64,000 bases of DNA from assembly GCA_029881795.1 (NCBI GenBank), contig JAOULX010000003.1, positions 124,001 to 188,000 of the forward strand, written 5' to 3'. The translations under genes were made by a program, and so were the position numbers. This DNA comes from Gammaproteobacteria bacterium (GTDB lineage: Bacteria > Pseudomonadota > Gammaproteobacteria > SZUA-229). Below are positions 54,867 through 64,000 of the stretch, one piece after another; position 1 is the first letter of the stretch, and the number at the start of each line of letters is the position of its first letter. The notes under the pieces are model-generated. The model was not told the DNA's origin, searched no databases, and saw only the letters and a list, made by a program, of their open reading frames with translations.

Positions 54867-57062
54867 ATGAAGCAAAATGTATCACCGCATAATGTTTTAG
54901 TACTGGTCACTGCAGCCCTGCTTTTAGTCGCGATTGCAGCTGTTCAACTGGCTACCAGTAGCCCCTGGTTTGGCCTTAAGTTGTCCGCTGCAGAGCAGGG
55001 TGCTCGTGTTATCGGTATTGTCGAACACGGCCCGGCCGCTAACAGTGGTTTGCAACACGGCGACCTGATTATTGCGATAAAAATCGTCGGTGATTCGGCT
55101 GCTTTGTCGATTGAAGCCGGTGACCTGATGATTGAGCCGGATGACCATGCCTCGTATAAAAACTATTTTTTATTTTTTCAGAAGCAGACGCAATTACATC
55201 AGATAGTGACAGCAAAAACCGTGTTGTTAAAAACAGCCGATGGAAAAAATATAGCCGTATCGCCGGAAGCGCAAAAACCACTCAGCGAATTATCCTTTTA
55301 CTTCTGGTTTCAATTAGCCTGCGGTTTTGCAGTAGTCTTGATGGCGGCCATGGTTTGGGTTTATGCCAGTGACCAGATGGGGCCGCGACTTTATATGCTG
55401 GCAGCAGTAGGCTTGCTGGTCGCGATTTTCCCATCGGCGATATATACCACCAGAGAGCTGTCGATTGATGGCGAGCTGTTTGAGGCGTTGTCGAGAATGA
55501 ATCAGCTCGGGGTTTTGTTTTTTTGTGGCTTCGGTACTGCTATTCTCTGGTATTACCCGAATCGGATCAGCCACTTTTCTTTTATAAAAGCCATGTTGCT
55601 GGCTGTTGGTGTTTTATTTTCGATAAATTATTTTGCGCTTTATGAGTCGCTGCATCTTGGAGTTCGCTTACCGATAGTATTATGGTTGTTACTGGACGTT
55701 ACGCTGGCTGTAGTGCAGTGGCGTCGCACAGCAACTGACCCGGTAGCAAGGGCGCAGGTTAAATGGTTTATTCTTGCCTGGTTTGTTGGCCCGGTATTTT
55801 ACACCGCGTTAAATGTGTTTCCGCTGCTGGTAGGTTATGAGCCGGTGCTGACCCAGGAAACAGGCTGGCTGTTATTTGTTTTCGTCTATCTGGCTATTGC
55901 ACTGGGTTTAATTAAATACCGGTTGTTCAATCTGGATAAATGGATATTAACGGCCTGGTTCTGGTTTTTATGCGGTCTGGCATTTATTTTAGTGGATGCG
56001 ATAGTGATTGCGTTAACCGGCATGTCACAAAATATTAGTTTGATGCTGTTACTGGCGATTACCGGCTGGTTATATATACCGTTAAGGCAGCTGACGTTGG
56101 ACCGAGTGCTGGCAAGGCGCTCAGGCAGGGATCAGGACAACACCGTATCGGCATTGTTGAATGAAATATTAAGGCGTGCGCCGAATGAAAAGCCGGATGA
56201 ATTGTGGCCGGATATTTTACAGCAGCTTTTTCAGCCATTACAGATTAATCAGCTTGACGACAGAGCGGATAAAGTGACCGTGCAGAACCACGGACAATCC
56301 ATACTGATTCCAGCGCTGCCGGGAAGTTTGGCCGTGTGTCTGTATAATGCACAAAAAGGTGCGCGGCTTTTTAGCCCTGATGATGCCGCCCTGATCGAAT
56401 CGGTATGGATGATTTACAAGCATGTGCTGGCGTTTCAGCAGGCTCAGCATAATGGTGCTCGGATCGAGCGGCGGCGCATTGCCAGAGATTTGCATGATGA
56501 TGTCAGCGCAAAAGTATTGTCTCTGGTGTATCGTGCTGATAATGATGAAAACGCGGATCTGGCAAGAGAAACACTGAGCGATCTTCGCAGCGTGATTCAT
56601 GATCTGGAAAGTAAAAGTATATCATTAAAGGATGCGGTCAGAGAATGGCGTTTAGAAGCAAAGAGACGTTGTGAGGAAGCCAAACTGGTATTGCACTGGC
56701 AGCAAACCGAATTGCCAGAATCGGAGTTGCTGGCGATATATAAATCGAGCCTGAGAAAAATACTCAGGGAATCGCTGAGTAATATTATTAAACACGCGGA
56801 TGCTAATGAGGTAACGGTAAAGCTCAGTTATGACGCGGGGCAATTTTGCCTGCAAATCGAAGATGACGGTAAGGGCTTCGATAAGAATCTGGCCGCCAAA
56901 AACAAATCAGGTATAGGCCTTAGCAGTATAAGGCGGCGGGTTTTCGATCTGGGAGGCGAGCTGAAAATAGATACAGATCACGGCGGCGGTAGTTGCATTC
57001 AGGTATCGTTAATGCTGAGTGATGAGAGCTATCAGATAAAAGCAGTAGGAGATAGTGAATGA
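54867..57062 (+). CDS. Membrane histidine kinase with PDZ-like domain, NarL-type (HisKA_3)
   Basis: A 731-residue sensor kinase. A first membrane segment (ALLLVAIAAVQLAT) precedes a PDZ-like periplasmic domain (GIVEHGPAANSGLQHGDLIIAI). About seven more membrane segments follow (150-410), then a GAF-like or linker part and the kinase. The kinase has H-box RRRIARDLHDDVSAKVLSLV, N-box RESLSNIIKHADA, and G-boxes DDGKGFD and KSGIGLSSIRRRV. All catalytic residues are present. It overlaps its response regulator by 4 bases (ATGA). The PDZ domain as sensor is unusual and hints at sensing envelope peptides. Confidence 0.9.
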   Translation: MKQNVSPHNVLVLVTAALLLVAIAAVQLATSSPWFGLKLSAAEQGARVIGIVEHGPAANSGLQHGDLIIAIKIVGDSAALSIEAGDLMIEPDDHASYKNYFLFFQKQTQLHQIVTAKTVLLKTADGKNIAVSPEAQKPLSELSFYFWFQLACGFAVVLMAAMVWVYASDQMGPRLYMLAAVGLLVAIFPSAIYTTRELSIDGELFEALSRMNQLGVLFFCGFGTAILWYYPNRISHFSFIKAMLLAVGVLFSINYFALYESLHLGVRLPIVLWLLLDVTLAVVQWRRTATDPVARAQVKWFILAWFVGPVFYTALNVFPLLVGYEPVLTQETGWLLFVFVYLAIALGLIKYRLFNLDKWILTAWFWFLCGLAFILVDAIVIALTGMSQNISLMLLLAITGWLYIPLRQLTLDRVLARRSGRDQDNTVSALLNEILRRAPNEKPDELWPDILQQLFQPLQINQLDDRADKVTVQNHGQSILIPALPGSLAVCLYNAQKGARLFSPDDAALIESVWMIYKHVLAFQQAQHNGARIERRRIARDLHDDVSAKVLSLVYRADNDENADLARETLSDLRSVIHDLESKSISLKDAVREWRLEAKRRCEEAKLVLHWQQTELPESELLAIYKSSLRKILRESLSNIIKHADANEVTVKLSYDAGQFCLQIEDDGKGFDKNLAAKNKSGIGLSSIRRRVFDLGGELKIDTDHGGGSCIQVSLMLSDESYQIKAVGDSE

Positions 57063-57760
57063 AAAATGGTCTTATACTAGAGGACCTTGCAGATGCGCAG
57101 CAATGGCTGTTATCTGTATTAGAAAGTAGTTTCCCGGGAATGGTGATAGAAGTGGTGTCCTCTGTTAGTGAGGCGACAGAAAAATTACAGAGCTATAAAC
57201 CCGATATTGCGCTGGTGGATTTAAACCTGCCGGATGGCTCGGGCGTGAGCGTGCTGCAGAACCTGAATAAAAATCACGCTGACTGCGTGGCTGTCGTCAC
57301 GACGACATATGATGACGATGAATCGCTGTTTTCAGCGCTTTGTGCCGGTGCTCAGGGTTATCTGTTAAAGGAACAAAAAAAGGAAATATTAATTGATGCC
57401 TTGAAAGGTATCAGTGAAGGCCGTCCGGCCTTATCACCGCAAATATCCATGCGTATTCTGGACTTTTTTGCCTCGGGCTCAGCGAGCAAACCAGCACAGA
57501 CAGAGCCGACAGAGCCGACAGAGCCGATGAACCCGGCTGAGCAGGACAGCTATCAGTTGGTTGATAAGCTGACCAGGCGAGAAACCGATGTGTTGAAAGA
57601 AATTGCCCGTGGTTCATCAACCAAAAAGACCGCCGAGGTTTTAAATGTATCCTTTAATACCGTGGCTTCTCATATTAAAAGTATTTACGCGAAACTGAAT
57701 ATTTCGAGCCGAGCCGAAGTGGTTCATGAAGCCATTCGGCTTGGCATTAATAATCATTAA
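57059..57760 (+). CDS. LuxR/NarL-family response regulator
   Basis: A 233-residue regulator with a receiver domain (acidic LILEDLADA, phospho-Asp in IALVDLNLPDGSG, Lys in YLLKEQ) and a C-terminal LuxR HTH (LTRRETDVLKEIARGSSTKKTAEVLNVSFNTVASHIKSI). The linker contains three tandem TEP units coded by a 9-bp repeat. It is coupled to the upstream kinase by ATGA overlap, so the two are a pair. Targets are unknown. Confidence 0.93.
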   Translation: MKNGLILEDLADAQQWLLSVLESSFPGMVIEVVSSVSEATEKLQSYKPDIALVDLNLPDGSGVSVLQNLNKNHADCVAVVTTTYDDDESLFSALCAGAQGYLLKEQKKEILIDALKGISEGRPALSPQISMRILDFFASGSASKPAQTEPTEPTEPMNPAEQDSYQLVDKLTRRETDVLKEIARGSSTKKTAEVLNVSFNTVASHIKSIYAKLNISSRAEVVHEAIRLGINNH

Positions 57761-57849
57761 TGCTGCTGACAAGCCGCTTCTGCCAGGCTTACAGTTGTGA
57801 GTGATCGCTAAAAACAGCGCTTGGCAGATGCCAGCAACCCCGTTTTACA

Positions 57850-57881
57850 GGCTATTGATTCTGAATAGCCCGGTATTTTTC
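57850..57881 (+). terminator. Possible terminator of the kinase-regulator operon
   Basis: GGCTATT (57850-57856) and AATAGCC (57864-57870) form a seven-base stem with a 7-base loop, followed by CGGTATTTTTC. The T-run is interrupted, so the call is moderate. Confidence 0.5.
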
Positions 57882-57975
57882 AGCAAAAATTATTGAAAAC
57901 CGCAAAATTATCGAGAATTTGCTGTCGATAGTAGCGGATCTTGTCGGAAATAACGGCATTGGCTGGATTATTACT

Positions 57976-57983
57976 GGTATAAT
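57976..57983 (+). promoter_or_regulatory. Extended -10 promoter of typA
   Basis: TGGTATAAT (TATAAT at 57978-57983) is an extended -10 element. No good -35 at 17 bases is visible. It lies about 33 bases before the GTG start. Confidence 0.5.
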
Positions 57984-58015
57984 GCGCGGCTTTCTCGCTC
58001 ACAGGTACGAACACA

Positions 58016-59833
58016 GTGTCTATCGAAAAATTACGTAACGTTGCTATTATCGCTCACGTTGACCACGGTAAAACGACTTTGGTTGATGAACTTCTTAAGC
58101 AGTCCGGCACTCTGGGTGACCGTGTAGAGCTTGAAGAGCGCGCGATGGATTCTAACGATCAGGAAAAAGAACGTGGCATTACTATTCTTTCCAAGAATAC
58201 CGCGATCACCTGGAATGACTACCGCATTAATATCGTAGACACCCCTGGACACGCCGACTTTGGTGGTGAGGTTGAGCGGGTATTGTCGATGGTGGACTCT
58301 GTACTGTTGCTGGTTGACGCACAGGAAGGGCCGATGCCGCAGACCCGTTTCGTTACACAAAAAGCCTTCGACATGGGTTTCAAACCGATAGTTGTTATCA
58401 ACAAAATTGATAAGCCCAGCGCTCGCCCGGACTGGGTGTTAGACCAGACCTTCGAATTGTTTGACCGTCTGGGTGCGACTGATGAGCAGCTGGACTTCCC
58501 GGTTATTTATGCCTCAGGACTGGGCGGTTTTGCCGGCCCCGACGAAACTATTCGTGATGGCGACATGACCTATTTGCTGGAACAGATTATTGAACAGGTA
58601 CCGGTTCCAGAAGTTGATGCAGAAGCTCCTTTTCAGATGCAGGTGAGTTCGCTGGATTACAACTCATACGTGGGTGTAATCGGTATCGGCCGGATAACCG
58701 CCGGTAAAGTTAAGCGTAACATGCCACTGACCCTGATTAATAAAGAAGGCAAAACCCGCACTGGTTGCCGGATGCAACAGATTCTGGGTTTCCATGGTCT
58801 GGAGCGTATCGAAGTTGAAGAAGCCGAAGCCGGCGACATTATTTGCTTCAGTGGTATTGAAAAATTAAACATCTCAGACACGCTTTGTGATCCGTCTAAA
58901 GTCGAAGCAATGAAGCCATTGTCGGTTGATGAGCCGACGGTATCGATGACCTTCCAGGTCAACAATGGCCCGTTTGCCGGTAAAGACGGTAAGTTTGTAA
59001 CGTCACGTAATATCTCAGACAGGCTTGATCAGGAACTGATTCATAATGTCGCGCTGCGCGTTGAAGTGGCGGAAGATTCAGATAAATTCCGCGTATCAGG
59101 TCGTGGTGAATTACACTTATCAGTATTGATCGAGTCGATGCGTCGCGAAGGTTTTGAATTATGCGTTGGTCGCCCTGAAGTTATTGTTAAAGAAATTGAT
59201 GGAGTGATATCCGAGCCGTATGAGAATCTGACGGTCGATATTCCTGAGGACTCTCAGGGTTCTGTGATGGAAAAACTGGGTGAGCGTAAGGGTGAGCTGA
59301 AAGATATGGTGCCTGATGGTGATGGCCGTGTCCGTCTGGATTACATCATCCCTTCACGTGGACTGATTGGCTTCCGTACTGAATTCTTAACAGCAACAGC
59401 CGGTAATGGACTTATCTATAGTAACTTCGATCACTACGGGCCTAAGCTGAATGTAGAAATTGGACAGCGCTCAAAAGGCGTACTGGTTTCTAATGGTACT
59501 GGTAAGTCACTGGCATACGCGCTGTTCAACCTGCAGGAGCGTGGTCGTTTATTTGTTGGTCATGCCGAAGAAATTTACGAAGGTATGCTGGTGGGTATTC
59601 ATGCTCGTGATAACGACTTGGTGGTTAATCCATTAAAAGCCAAGCAGTTAAATAATATCCGGGCCGCGGGTACCGATGAAAATCTGATACTGGTGCCGAA
59701 GATTGATATGACACTGGAGCAGGCGCTTGAATTTATCGATGATGATGAGCTGGTAGAAGTCACCCCGCATCATATTCGTTGTCGTAAAAAGCTGTTGACC
59801 GAAAACGAGCGCAAGCGTTCTGGTCGCGGCTAA
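58016..59833 (+). CDS. typA: Ribosome-associated GTPase TypA/BipA
   Basis: A 605-residue translational GTPase that acts in ribosome assembly and stress and low-temperature growth. The G domain has [19 protein letters not shown] (P-loop), [14 protein letters not shown] and VINKID. EF-G-like domains and the TypA-specific C-terminal domain follow ([17 protein letters not shown] ... [18 protein letters not shown]). The start is GTG 58016 with AGGTA upstream. It ends before a strong terminator. Confidence 0.97.
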   Translation: MSIEKLRNVAIIAHVDHGKTTLVDELLKQSGTLGDRVELEERAMDSNDQEKERGITILSKNTAITWNDYRINIVDTPGHADFGGEVERVLSMVDSVLLLVDAQEGPMPQTRFVTQKAFDMGFKPIVVINKIDKPSARPDWVLDQTFELFDRLGATDEQLDFPVIYASGLGGFAGPDETIRDGDMTYLLEQIIEQVPVPEVDAEAPFQMQVSSLDYNSYVGVIGIGRITAGKVKRNMPLTLINKEGKTRTGCRMQQILGFHGLERIEVEEAEAGDIICFSGIEKLNISDTLCDPSKVEAMKPLSVDEPTVSMTFQVNNGPFAGKDGKFVTSRNISDRLDQELIHNVALRVEVAEDSDKFRVSGRGELHLSVLIESMRREGFELCVGRPEVIVKEIDGVISEPYENLTVDIPEDSQGSVMEKLGERKGELKDMVPDGDGRVRLDYIIPSRGLIGFRTEFLTATAGNGLIYSNFDHYGPKLNVEIGQRSKGVLVSNGTGKSLAYALFNLQERGRLFVGHAEEIYEGMLVGIHARDNDLVVNPLKAKQLNNIRAAGTDENLILVPKIDMTLEQALEFIDDDELVEVTPHHIRCRKKLLTENERKRSGRG

Positions 59834-59857
59834 GTTAGCCGGCTTGCCGCTAAAAAA

Positions 59858-59883
59858 ACCCTGATTTATCAGGGTTTTTTTTT
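59858..59883 (+). terminator. Rho-independent terminator after typA
   Basis: ACCCTGATTTATCAGGGT is an eight-base stem preceded by A-run and followed by nine T. Confidence 0.95.
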
Positions 59884-59948
59884 CAATAAGTATCTGTGTT
59901 ACTCTGAAATCTCTACTAAACTTTATCAACATTGCAGCAGGAGTTTGA

Positions 59949-61079
59949 GTGGATAATTCACAGCAAAAAGCAACCATATTGGCAGTCGATGATTCGCGCG
60001 TGATGTTAGTCGCAGCAGCCAAAGCGCTGAAAGATGAATTCGAAGTGCTGAAGGCTGCCGATGGCGAAGAAGCCTGGCAGCTGATACAGGCGCGGCCTGA
60101 CATCTCCGTGGTATTTTCTGATCTATCAATGCCGAATATGGACGGTTACGGCTTGCTCGATAAGATTAAAAACAGTGAGAATCCGCAGATTGCGGCATTG
60201 CCTGTGGTGATTCTGACCGGACAGGAAGACGGTGATGGCACCAAAGAAAGAGTCATGCAGGCCGGTGCGACCGATTTTTTAATCAAGCCATTTGATTCGC
60301 TGGATTTATTAAGTCGGGCACGCAGTCTTTCGCATCTGAGCACCCAGCTCAGTGAGCTTAGTGAAAAACAGTCTCTCGATAAGCTGACGCAGCTTTATAC
60401 TGAAGCGTCTTATAATGACAGTGGCGAGCGGGCGCTGGCATACGCGCAGCGTCACGGCAGTGATTTGTCGCTATTACGTTGTGACATTGAAAATTTCTCC
60501 GAACTGTTTGTAAAAAATGGCAAACAGCTGGCCGAGTCGATGTTAATTAAACTAGCTGAACTGATTAAATCGGTGCTGCGACAGGAAGATATTGCAGGTC
60601 GGCTGGGCGTGGCAAAGTTCAGTATGTTACTGATCGATACCGACCAGACCGGTGCAGAACAGGTTATTAGCAGATTACGTCAGGCGATCGAGCAGGCGGC
60701 GCTGATCACAGACGGTAAACTCAGTATCAACATCGCCTGTGTGAGTCCAGCGATCGAGCCGGGTCTTAGCTTTAGCAGGCTTTGTTTAGATGCTGAAAAA
60801 GCCCTGGAAGATACTCGTTTAAGTGAGACGGCGCAGGCGGTAAGCACAGAGATCAAGGTTAGTCCGCTGGAGTCGGCTGGAGCAGTTAAAAAGCCAGCAA
60901 GAATAGATTTAACCGCCGTGCTGCGAGAAATTATAAAAAATAAGGGCCGACGGCTGACTGAAAAGCAGCTTAATGCCAGTCTTGCCACGCTGCTGCCATT
61001 GCTGGCTTTTCTGAATGAAAAGCTGTCGCTTGAAATTGATGAAACGATTGCGCGACTGAGTAAAAAAATTAGCGAATAG
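59949..61079 (+). CDS. Response regulator with degenerate GGDEF-type domain
   Basis: A 376-residue protein. The receiver domain (about 8-125) has acidic VDDSRVM, phospho-Asp in VVFSDLSMPNMDGYG and Lys in FLIKPFD. It is followed by a GGDEF-like fold (about 145-290), in which the signature is replaced by LGVAKF (AGRLGVAKFSMLL), so cyclase activity is not expected. A further C-terminal helical part (about 320-376) has no match that I know. The start is GTG 59949 with AGGAG upstream. It may be a c-di-GMP receptor or protein-interaction regulator. Confidence 0.8.
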   Translation: MDNSQQKATILAVDDSRVMLVAAAKALKDEFEVLKAADGEEAWQLIQARPDISVVFSDLSMPNMDGYGLLDKIKNSENPQIAALPVVILTGQEDGDGTKERVMQAGATDFLIKPFDSLDLLSRARSLSHLSTQLSELSEKQSLDKLTQLYTEASYNDSGERALAYAQRHGSDLSLLRCDIENFSELFVKNGKQLAESMLIKLAELIKSVLRQEDIAGRLGVAKFSMLLIDTDQTGAEQVISRLRQAIEQAALITDGKLSINIACVSPAIEPGLSFSRLCLDAEKALEDTRLSETAQAVSTEIKVSPLESAGAVKKPARIDLTAVLREIIKNKGRRLTEKQLNASLATLLPLLAFLNEKLSLEIDETIARLSKKISE

Positions 61080-61157
61080 ACAAACGTTTTTAGCATTTAA
61101 AAAATAACAGTCATTACATAAACTCCCCATAAAAAAAGCATCAGGAAACAGTTTTAT

Positions 61158-63452
61158 ATGTCTTTAATATCAAAGCGCATTGCCAATGAACTGGCAGTAA
61201 AAGAATCACAGGTTCTGAGTACGATCGAGTTACTTGACGACGGATCAACCGTACCCTTTATCGCGCGTTACAGAAAAGAAGTCACTGGCGGGCTGGATGA
61301 CAGTCAGTTGCGGCAGTTAGAGGAACGATTGGGCTATTTACGCGAGCTTGATGAGAGGCGCGCGGTGATATTAAAAAGCATTGATGAACAGGGTAAGCTG
61401 ACAGATCAGTTAAAACAAAGTATTGCAGCAGCAGAAACAAAAACCTCGCTTGAAGACCTGTATTTGCCCTATAAGAAAAAACGCCGGACTAAAGCGCAGA
61501 TTGCCAGAGAAGCCGGGCTTGAAGCGCTGGCTAATGGTTTACTGGCGGATGCATCACAATCGCCGGAACAACTGGCTGCCGGTTTTATCAATAAAGATAA
61601 GGGCGTTGAAGATATTGCGGCAGCACTGGACGGAGCGCGTCAGATATTGATGGAGCAGTTTGCTGAAGATGCCGGTTTATTGGGCGAGCTGCGCGAGTAC
61701 CTGTGGCAAGGCGGTATTGTGGTCTCTAGCGTGGTTAAGGGTAAGGAAAAAGAAGGCGAAAAGTTTGCCGACTATTTCGAGTTCAGTGAAGCGATTGAGA
61801 AGATTCCGTCGCACCGTGCGCTGGCATTATTCAGAGGTCGAAATGAAGGCGTATTGTCTCTTAACCTGAAAGTGGCGAATGAAGACGAACTGGATAAGCA
61901 CCCCTGTGAAATCAGTATTGCACACCATTTCGGCATAGCAGATCAATCTCGCCCAGCTGATAAATGGCTGCTGGATACAGTGCGCTGGGCCTGGAAAATA
62001 AAGATATTCAGCCATCTTGATATTGAACTTAAGATGCGCCTGAAAGAGATTGCTGAAGTAGAGGCGATCAAGGTCTTTGCCGATAATATGCGGGACTTGT
62101 TGCTGGCAGCACCGGCCGGAGCCAAAGCCACAATGGGGCTGGATCCGGGTATTCGTACCGGGGTAAAAGTTGCAGTGGTGGACGAGACCGGCAAACTGCT
62201 TGATCATGCCACGGTGTACCCACATCAGCCGCGCAATGAATGGGATCAGTCTATCGCTGTGCTGGCGGCCCTGTGTCAAAAACACCAGGTTGCCCTGATC
62301 AGTATCGGTAACGGCACCGCCTCGCGTGAAACCGATAAATTAACGCAGGATATGATGAAACAGTACCCGCAGTTGAAGCTGCAGAAACTGGTCGTGTCAG
62401 AGGCCGGGGCCTCGGTATATTCAGCATCTGAATTGGCTTCACGCGAATTTCCACAGCTGGATGTCTCAATTCGTGGTGCCGTATCCATTGCCAGACGTTT
62501 ACAGGATCCGCTGGCAGAGCTGGTGAAGATAGAGCCTAAAGCAATTGGTGTGGGACAGTATCAGCACGATGTCAGCCAGTTACAGCTTTCGAAAAAACTC
62601 GATGCGGTGGTCGAAGACTGTGTAAATGCAGTGGGTGTTGACATAAACCGGGCATCGATACCGTTGTTATCTCAGGTAGCTGGCTTGAGCCAGACACTGG
62701 CAGAAAACATTGTCAGTTACCGCGATGATAATGGTGCGTTTAATAACCGTAACGATTTGCTGAAAGTGCCGCGTATGGGGCCGAAATCATTTGAACAATC
62801 GGCCGGGTTTTTACGCGTGGTTGGTGGCGATAATCCGCTGGATAATTCGTCAGTACACCCTGAAAGCTATGCTCTGGTAGAAAAGTTAATGCACTATTCT
62901 GAACGCGATATCCGTTCACTGATTGGTGACGAAAAATACATTAAGAGTTTGCAGCCGGCTAATTTTATCGATGAGCGTTTTGGTCTGCCAACGGTAATGG
63001 ATGTGTTCAGTGAGCTGGAAAAACCGGGACGAGATCCGCGGCCAGAATTTAAAACGGCCGCGTTTAAAGATGGTGTTGAAGAAATTAAAGACCTTAAACA
63101 GGACATGGTGCTTGAAGGTGTGATCACTAATGTCACCAACTTTGGTGCCTTTGTTGATATTGGTGTGCATCAGGATGGTCTGGTGCATATTTCTATGCTG
63201 GCAAATAAGTTTGTGAAAGATCCGCGTGAAGTCGTTAAAGCCGGTGATGTGGTTAAAGTTAAAGTGCTGGAGTTTGATACGCAACGAAAGCGTATTGCAC
63301 TGACTATGCGATTAAATGATGACAGCCGGGATCAGCAGTCAGTGGCGGCAAATAAAAAGCCGGCTGTAAAGAAACCGGCAAAGCAAAAAGTGGTGAGCGG
63401 CGGTGCAAATTCTGCGATGGCAGATGCACTGCTAGGTGCCTTAAAAAAATAA
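61158..63452 (+). CDS. tex: Tex transcription-accessory RNA-binding protein
   Basis: Tex, 764 residues, a conserved RNA-binding protein related to the eukaryotic Spt6. It has an N-terminal helical region ([20 protein letters not shown]), a central YqgF/RNase H-like fold ([20 protein letters not shown]) and a helix-hairpin-helix pair ([34 protein letters not shown]). A C-terminal S1 domain follows ([26 protein letters not shown]). Length is normal. The Lys/Ala-rich end ([12 protein letters not shown]) is typical. Confidence 0.96.
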   Translation: MSLISKRIANELAVKESQVLSTIELLDDGSTVPFIARYRKEVTGGLDDSQLRQLEERLGYLRELDERRAVILKSIDEQGKLTDQLKQSIAAAETKTSLEDLYLPYKKKRRTKAQIAREAGLEALANGLLADASQSPEQLAAGFINKDKGVEDIAAALDGARQILMEQFAEDAGLLGELREYLWQGGIVVSSVVKGKEKEGEKFADYFEFSEAIEKIPSHRALALFRGRNEGVLSLNLKVANEDELDKHPCEISIAHHFGIADQSRPADKWLLDTVRWAWKIKIFSHLDIELKMRLKEIAEVEAIKVFADNMRDLLLAAPAGAKATMGLDPGIRTGVKVAVVDETGKLLDHATVYPHQPRNEWDQSIAVLAALCQKHQVALISIGNGTASRETDKLTQDMMKQYPQLKLQKLVVSEAGASVYSASELASREFPQLDVSIRGAVSIARRLQDPLAELVKIEPKAIGVGQYQHDVSQLQLSKKLDAVVEDCVNAVGVDINRASIPLLSQVAGLSQTLAENIVSYRDDNGAFNNRNDLLKVPRMGPKSFEQSAGFLRVVGGDNPLDNSSVHPESYALVEKLMHYSERDIRSLIGDEKYIKSLQPANFIDERFGLPTVMDVFSELEKPGRDPRPEFKTAAFKDGVEEIKDLKQDMVLEGVITNVTNFGAFVDIGVHQDGLVHISMLANKFVKDPREVVKAGDVVKVKVLEFDTQRKRIALTMRLNDDSRDQQSVAANKKPAVKKPAKQKVVSGGANSAMADALLGALKK

Positions 63453-63455
63453 TAC

Positions 63456-64000
63456 TTAAACGCGCTGAGTGTTGGGCAAGGATGCCGTTATCGGTGCTTC
63501 AAGCTGGCTGTTATAGTGTTCCAGCCAGCCGATGAAGTCCTGATTGTTCATAGGTCTGGCGAGGTGATAACCCTGGGCATGATCACAACGTAATACCTCA
63601 AGTATCTGCAGCGTATCTTCATCTTCAATACCTTCAGCAGTGATCGTCAGACCCAGATTATGGGCCATGTCGATGGTCGAGCGAACAATGATCGCATCCT
63701 GATCATTCTGCAACATTTTCATCACGAAAGACTTGTCGATTTTGATATGACTGACCGGCATTTTTGTCAGGTATTGCAGTGACGAGTAACCGGTACCAAA
63801 GTCGTCTATTGAGATATTAATGCCCAGTTCTGCAATTCGGATCAGCGCAGAAATAGTCTGCTTGTTATAAAGCATTAACGAATTTTCGGTGATTTCGAGT
63901 GTGATGAATGCTGGCTCGAGTTTGTTTCGAATCAGCTCGGTTTCAAGCAGGGAAACCAGCTCTGGGTTCTGGATGTCAGTAGCAGAAACATTAACTGAAA
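63456..64000 (-). CDS. EAL-domain c-di-GMP phosphodiesterase (C-terminal part; cut by window end)
   Basis: The C-terminal part of an EAL domain, open at the right edge. The visible 180 residues include FITLEITENSLML, ISIDDFGTGYSSL, TAEGIEDED and CDHAQGYHLARPM, so the c-di-GMP phosphodiesterase residues seen are intact. The N-terminal domains lie beyond the window. It runs towards tex and ends three bases from its stop. It is the third c-di-GMP-related gene in the window. Confidence 0.9.
   Translation of the reverse strand, partial: SVNVSATDIQNPELVSLLETELIRNKLEPAFITLEITENSLMLYNKQTISALIRIAELGINISIDDFGTGYSSLQYLTKMPVSHIKIDKSFVMKMLQNDQDAIIVRSTIDMAHNLGLTITAEGIEDEDTLQILEVLRCDHAQGYHLARPMNNQDFIGWLEHYNSQLEAPITASLPNTQRV

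Overview
The window is a chromosomal segment from a gammaproteobacterium that spans the replication-origin region. The evidence is the gene order gyrB-recF-dnaN-dnaA / rpmH-rnpA-yidD-yidC-mnmE, together with E. coli/Pseudomonas-type SpeA, RNase P protein, UbiK, ComM and a glnK-amtB pair under sigma-54/NtrC-type control. The genus cannot be fixed from the sequence alone. TonB-linked transport, c-type cytochromes and several c-di-GMP proteins suggest a free-living respiring aquatic bacterium, but that is inference.

Layout. (1) 1-8183 is the conserved origin block. dnaA-dnaN-recF-gyrB read leftwards and rpmH-rnpA-yidD-yidC-mnmE read rightwards. DnaA boxes lie on both sides of dnaA; the denser set, beside an AT-rich stretch, is between dnaA and rpmH and is the likely oriC. 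(2) 8184 to about 18600 is accessory DNA placed directly after mnmE, a known island attachment site. It holds an integron-integrase remnant, an apparently intact IS3-family element, a DUF4395 membrane protein, a TonB-dependent receptor with its own TonB-ExbB-ExbD, a secreted beta-propeller with a CECC motif, a secreted thioredoxin-like protein, a truncated Tat-exported Csp-type copper protein ending in a 17-bp minisatellite, and a REP-associated transposase remnant. The receptor-to-Csp set looks like a metal (probably copper) acquisition and handling system. (3) 18.9-30.1 kb is a run of metabolic and stress genes: serine deaminase, GNAT-nitrilase fusion, extradiol dioxygenase, c-type cytochrome, membrane-bound nucleotide cyclase, MAPEG, VOC, GST and a P-type cation ATPase.

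(4) 30.3-40.7 kb is an envelope region. It holds a 2159-residue lipoprotein with 22 Ig-like (Big_2) repeats, a Crp/Fnr regulator divergent from an MFS transporter, and a small beta-barrel gene overlapping a second Big_2 lipoprotein. A response regulator with an EAL domain follows. (5) 42.0-45.1 kb is a nitrogen module: TorF-type porin, glnK and amtB, with two GG-N10-GC sigma-54 promoters and upstream dyads resembling NtrC sites. (6) 45.3-47.6 kb has an exported ATP-dependent DNA ligase, tRNA-Arg(CCG) and cytochrome c5. Downstream of the tRNA is an array of 113-bp direct repeats, each carrying the last 19 nt of the tRNA. This layout closely parallels the E. coli tyrT/rtT locus. (7) 47.6-64 kb holds comM, ubiK, a second TorF porin, an HDOD protein, speE and speA (polyamines), a thioredoxin-HEAT protein, a PDZ histidine kinase with its LuxR-type regulator, typA, a response regulator with a degenerate GGDEF domain, tex, and an EAL protein cut by the window end.

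The strongest candidates for something little described are the tRNA-Arg 3'-end repeat array and the TonB/CECC-propeller/thioredoxin/Csp cluster.
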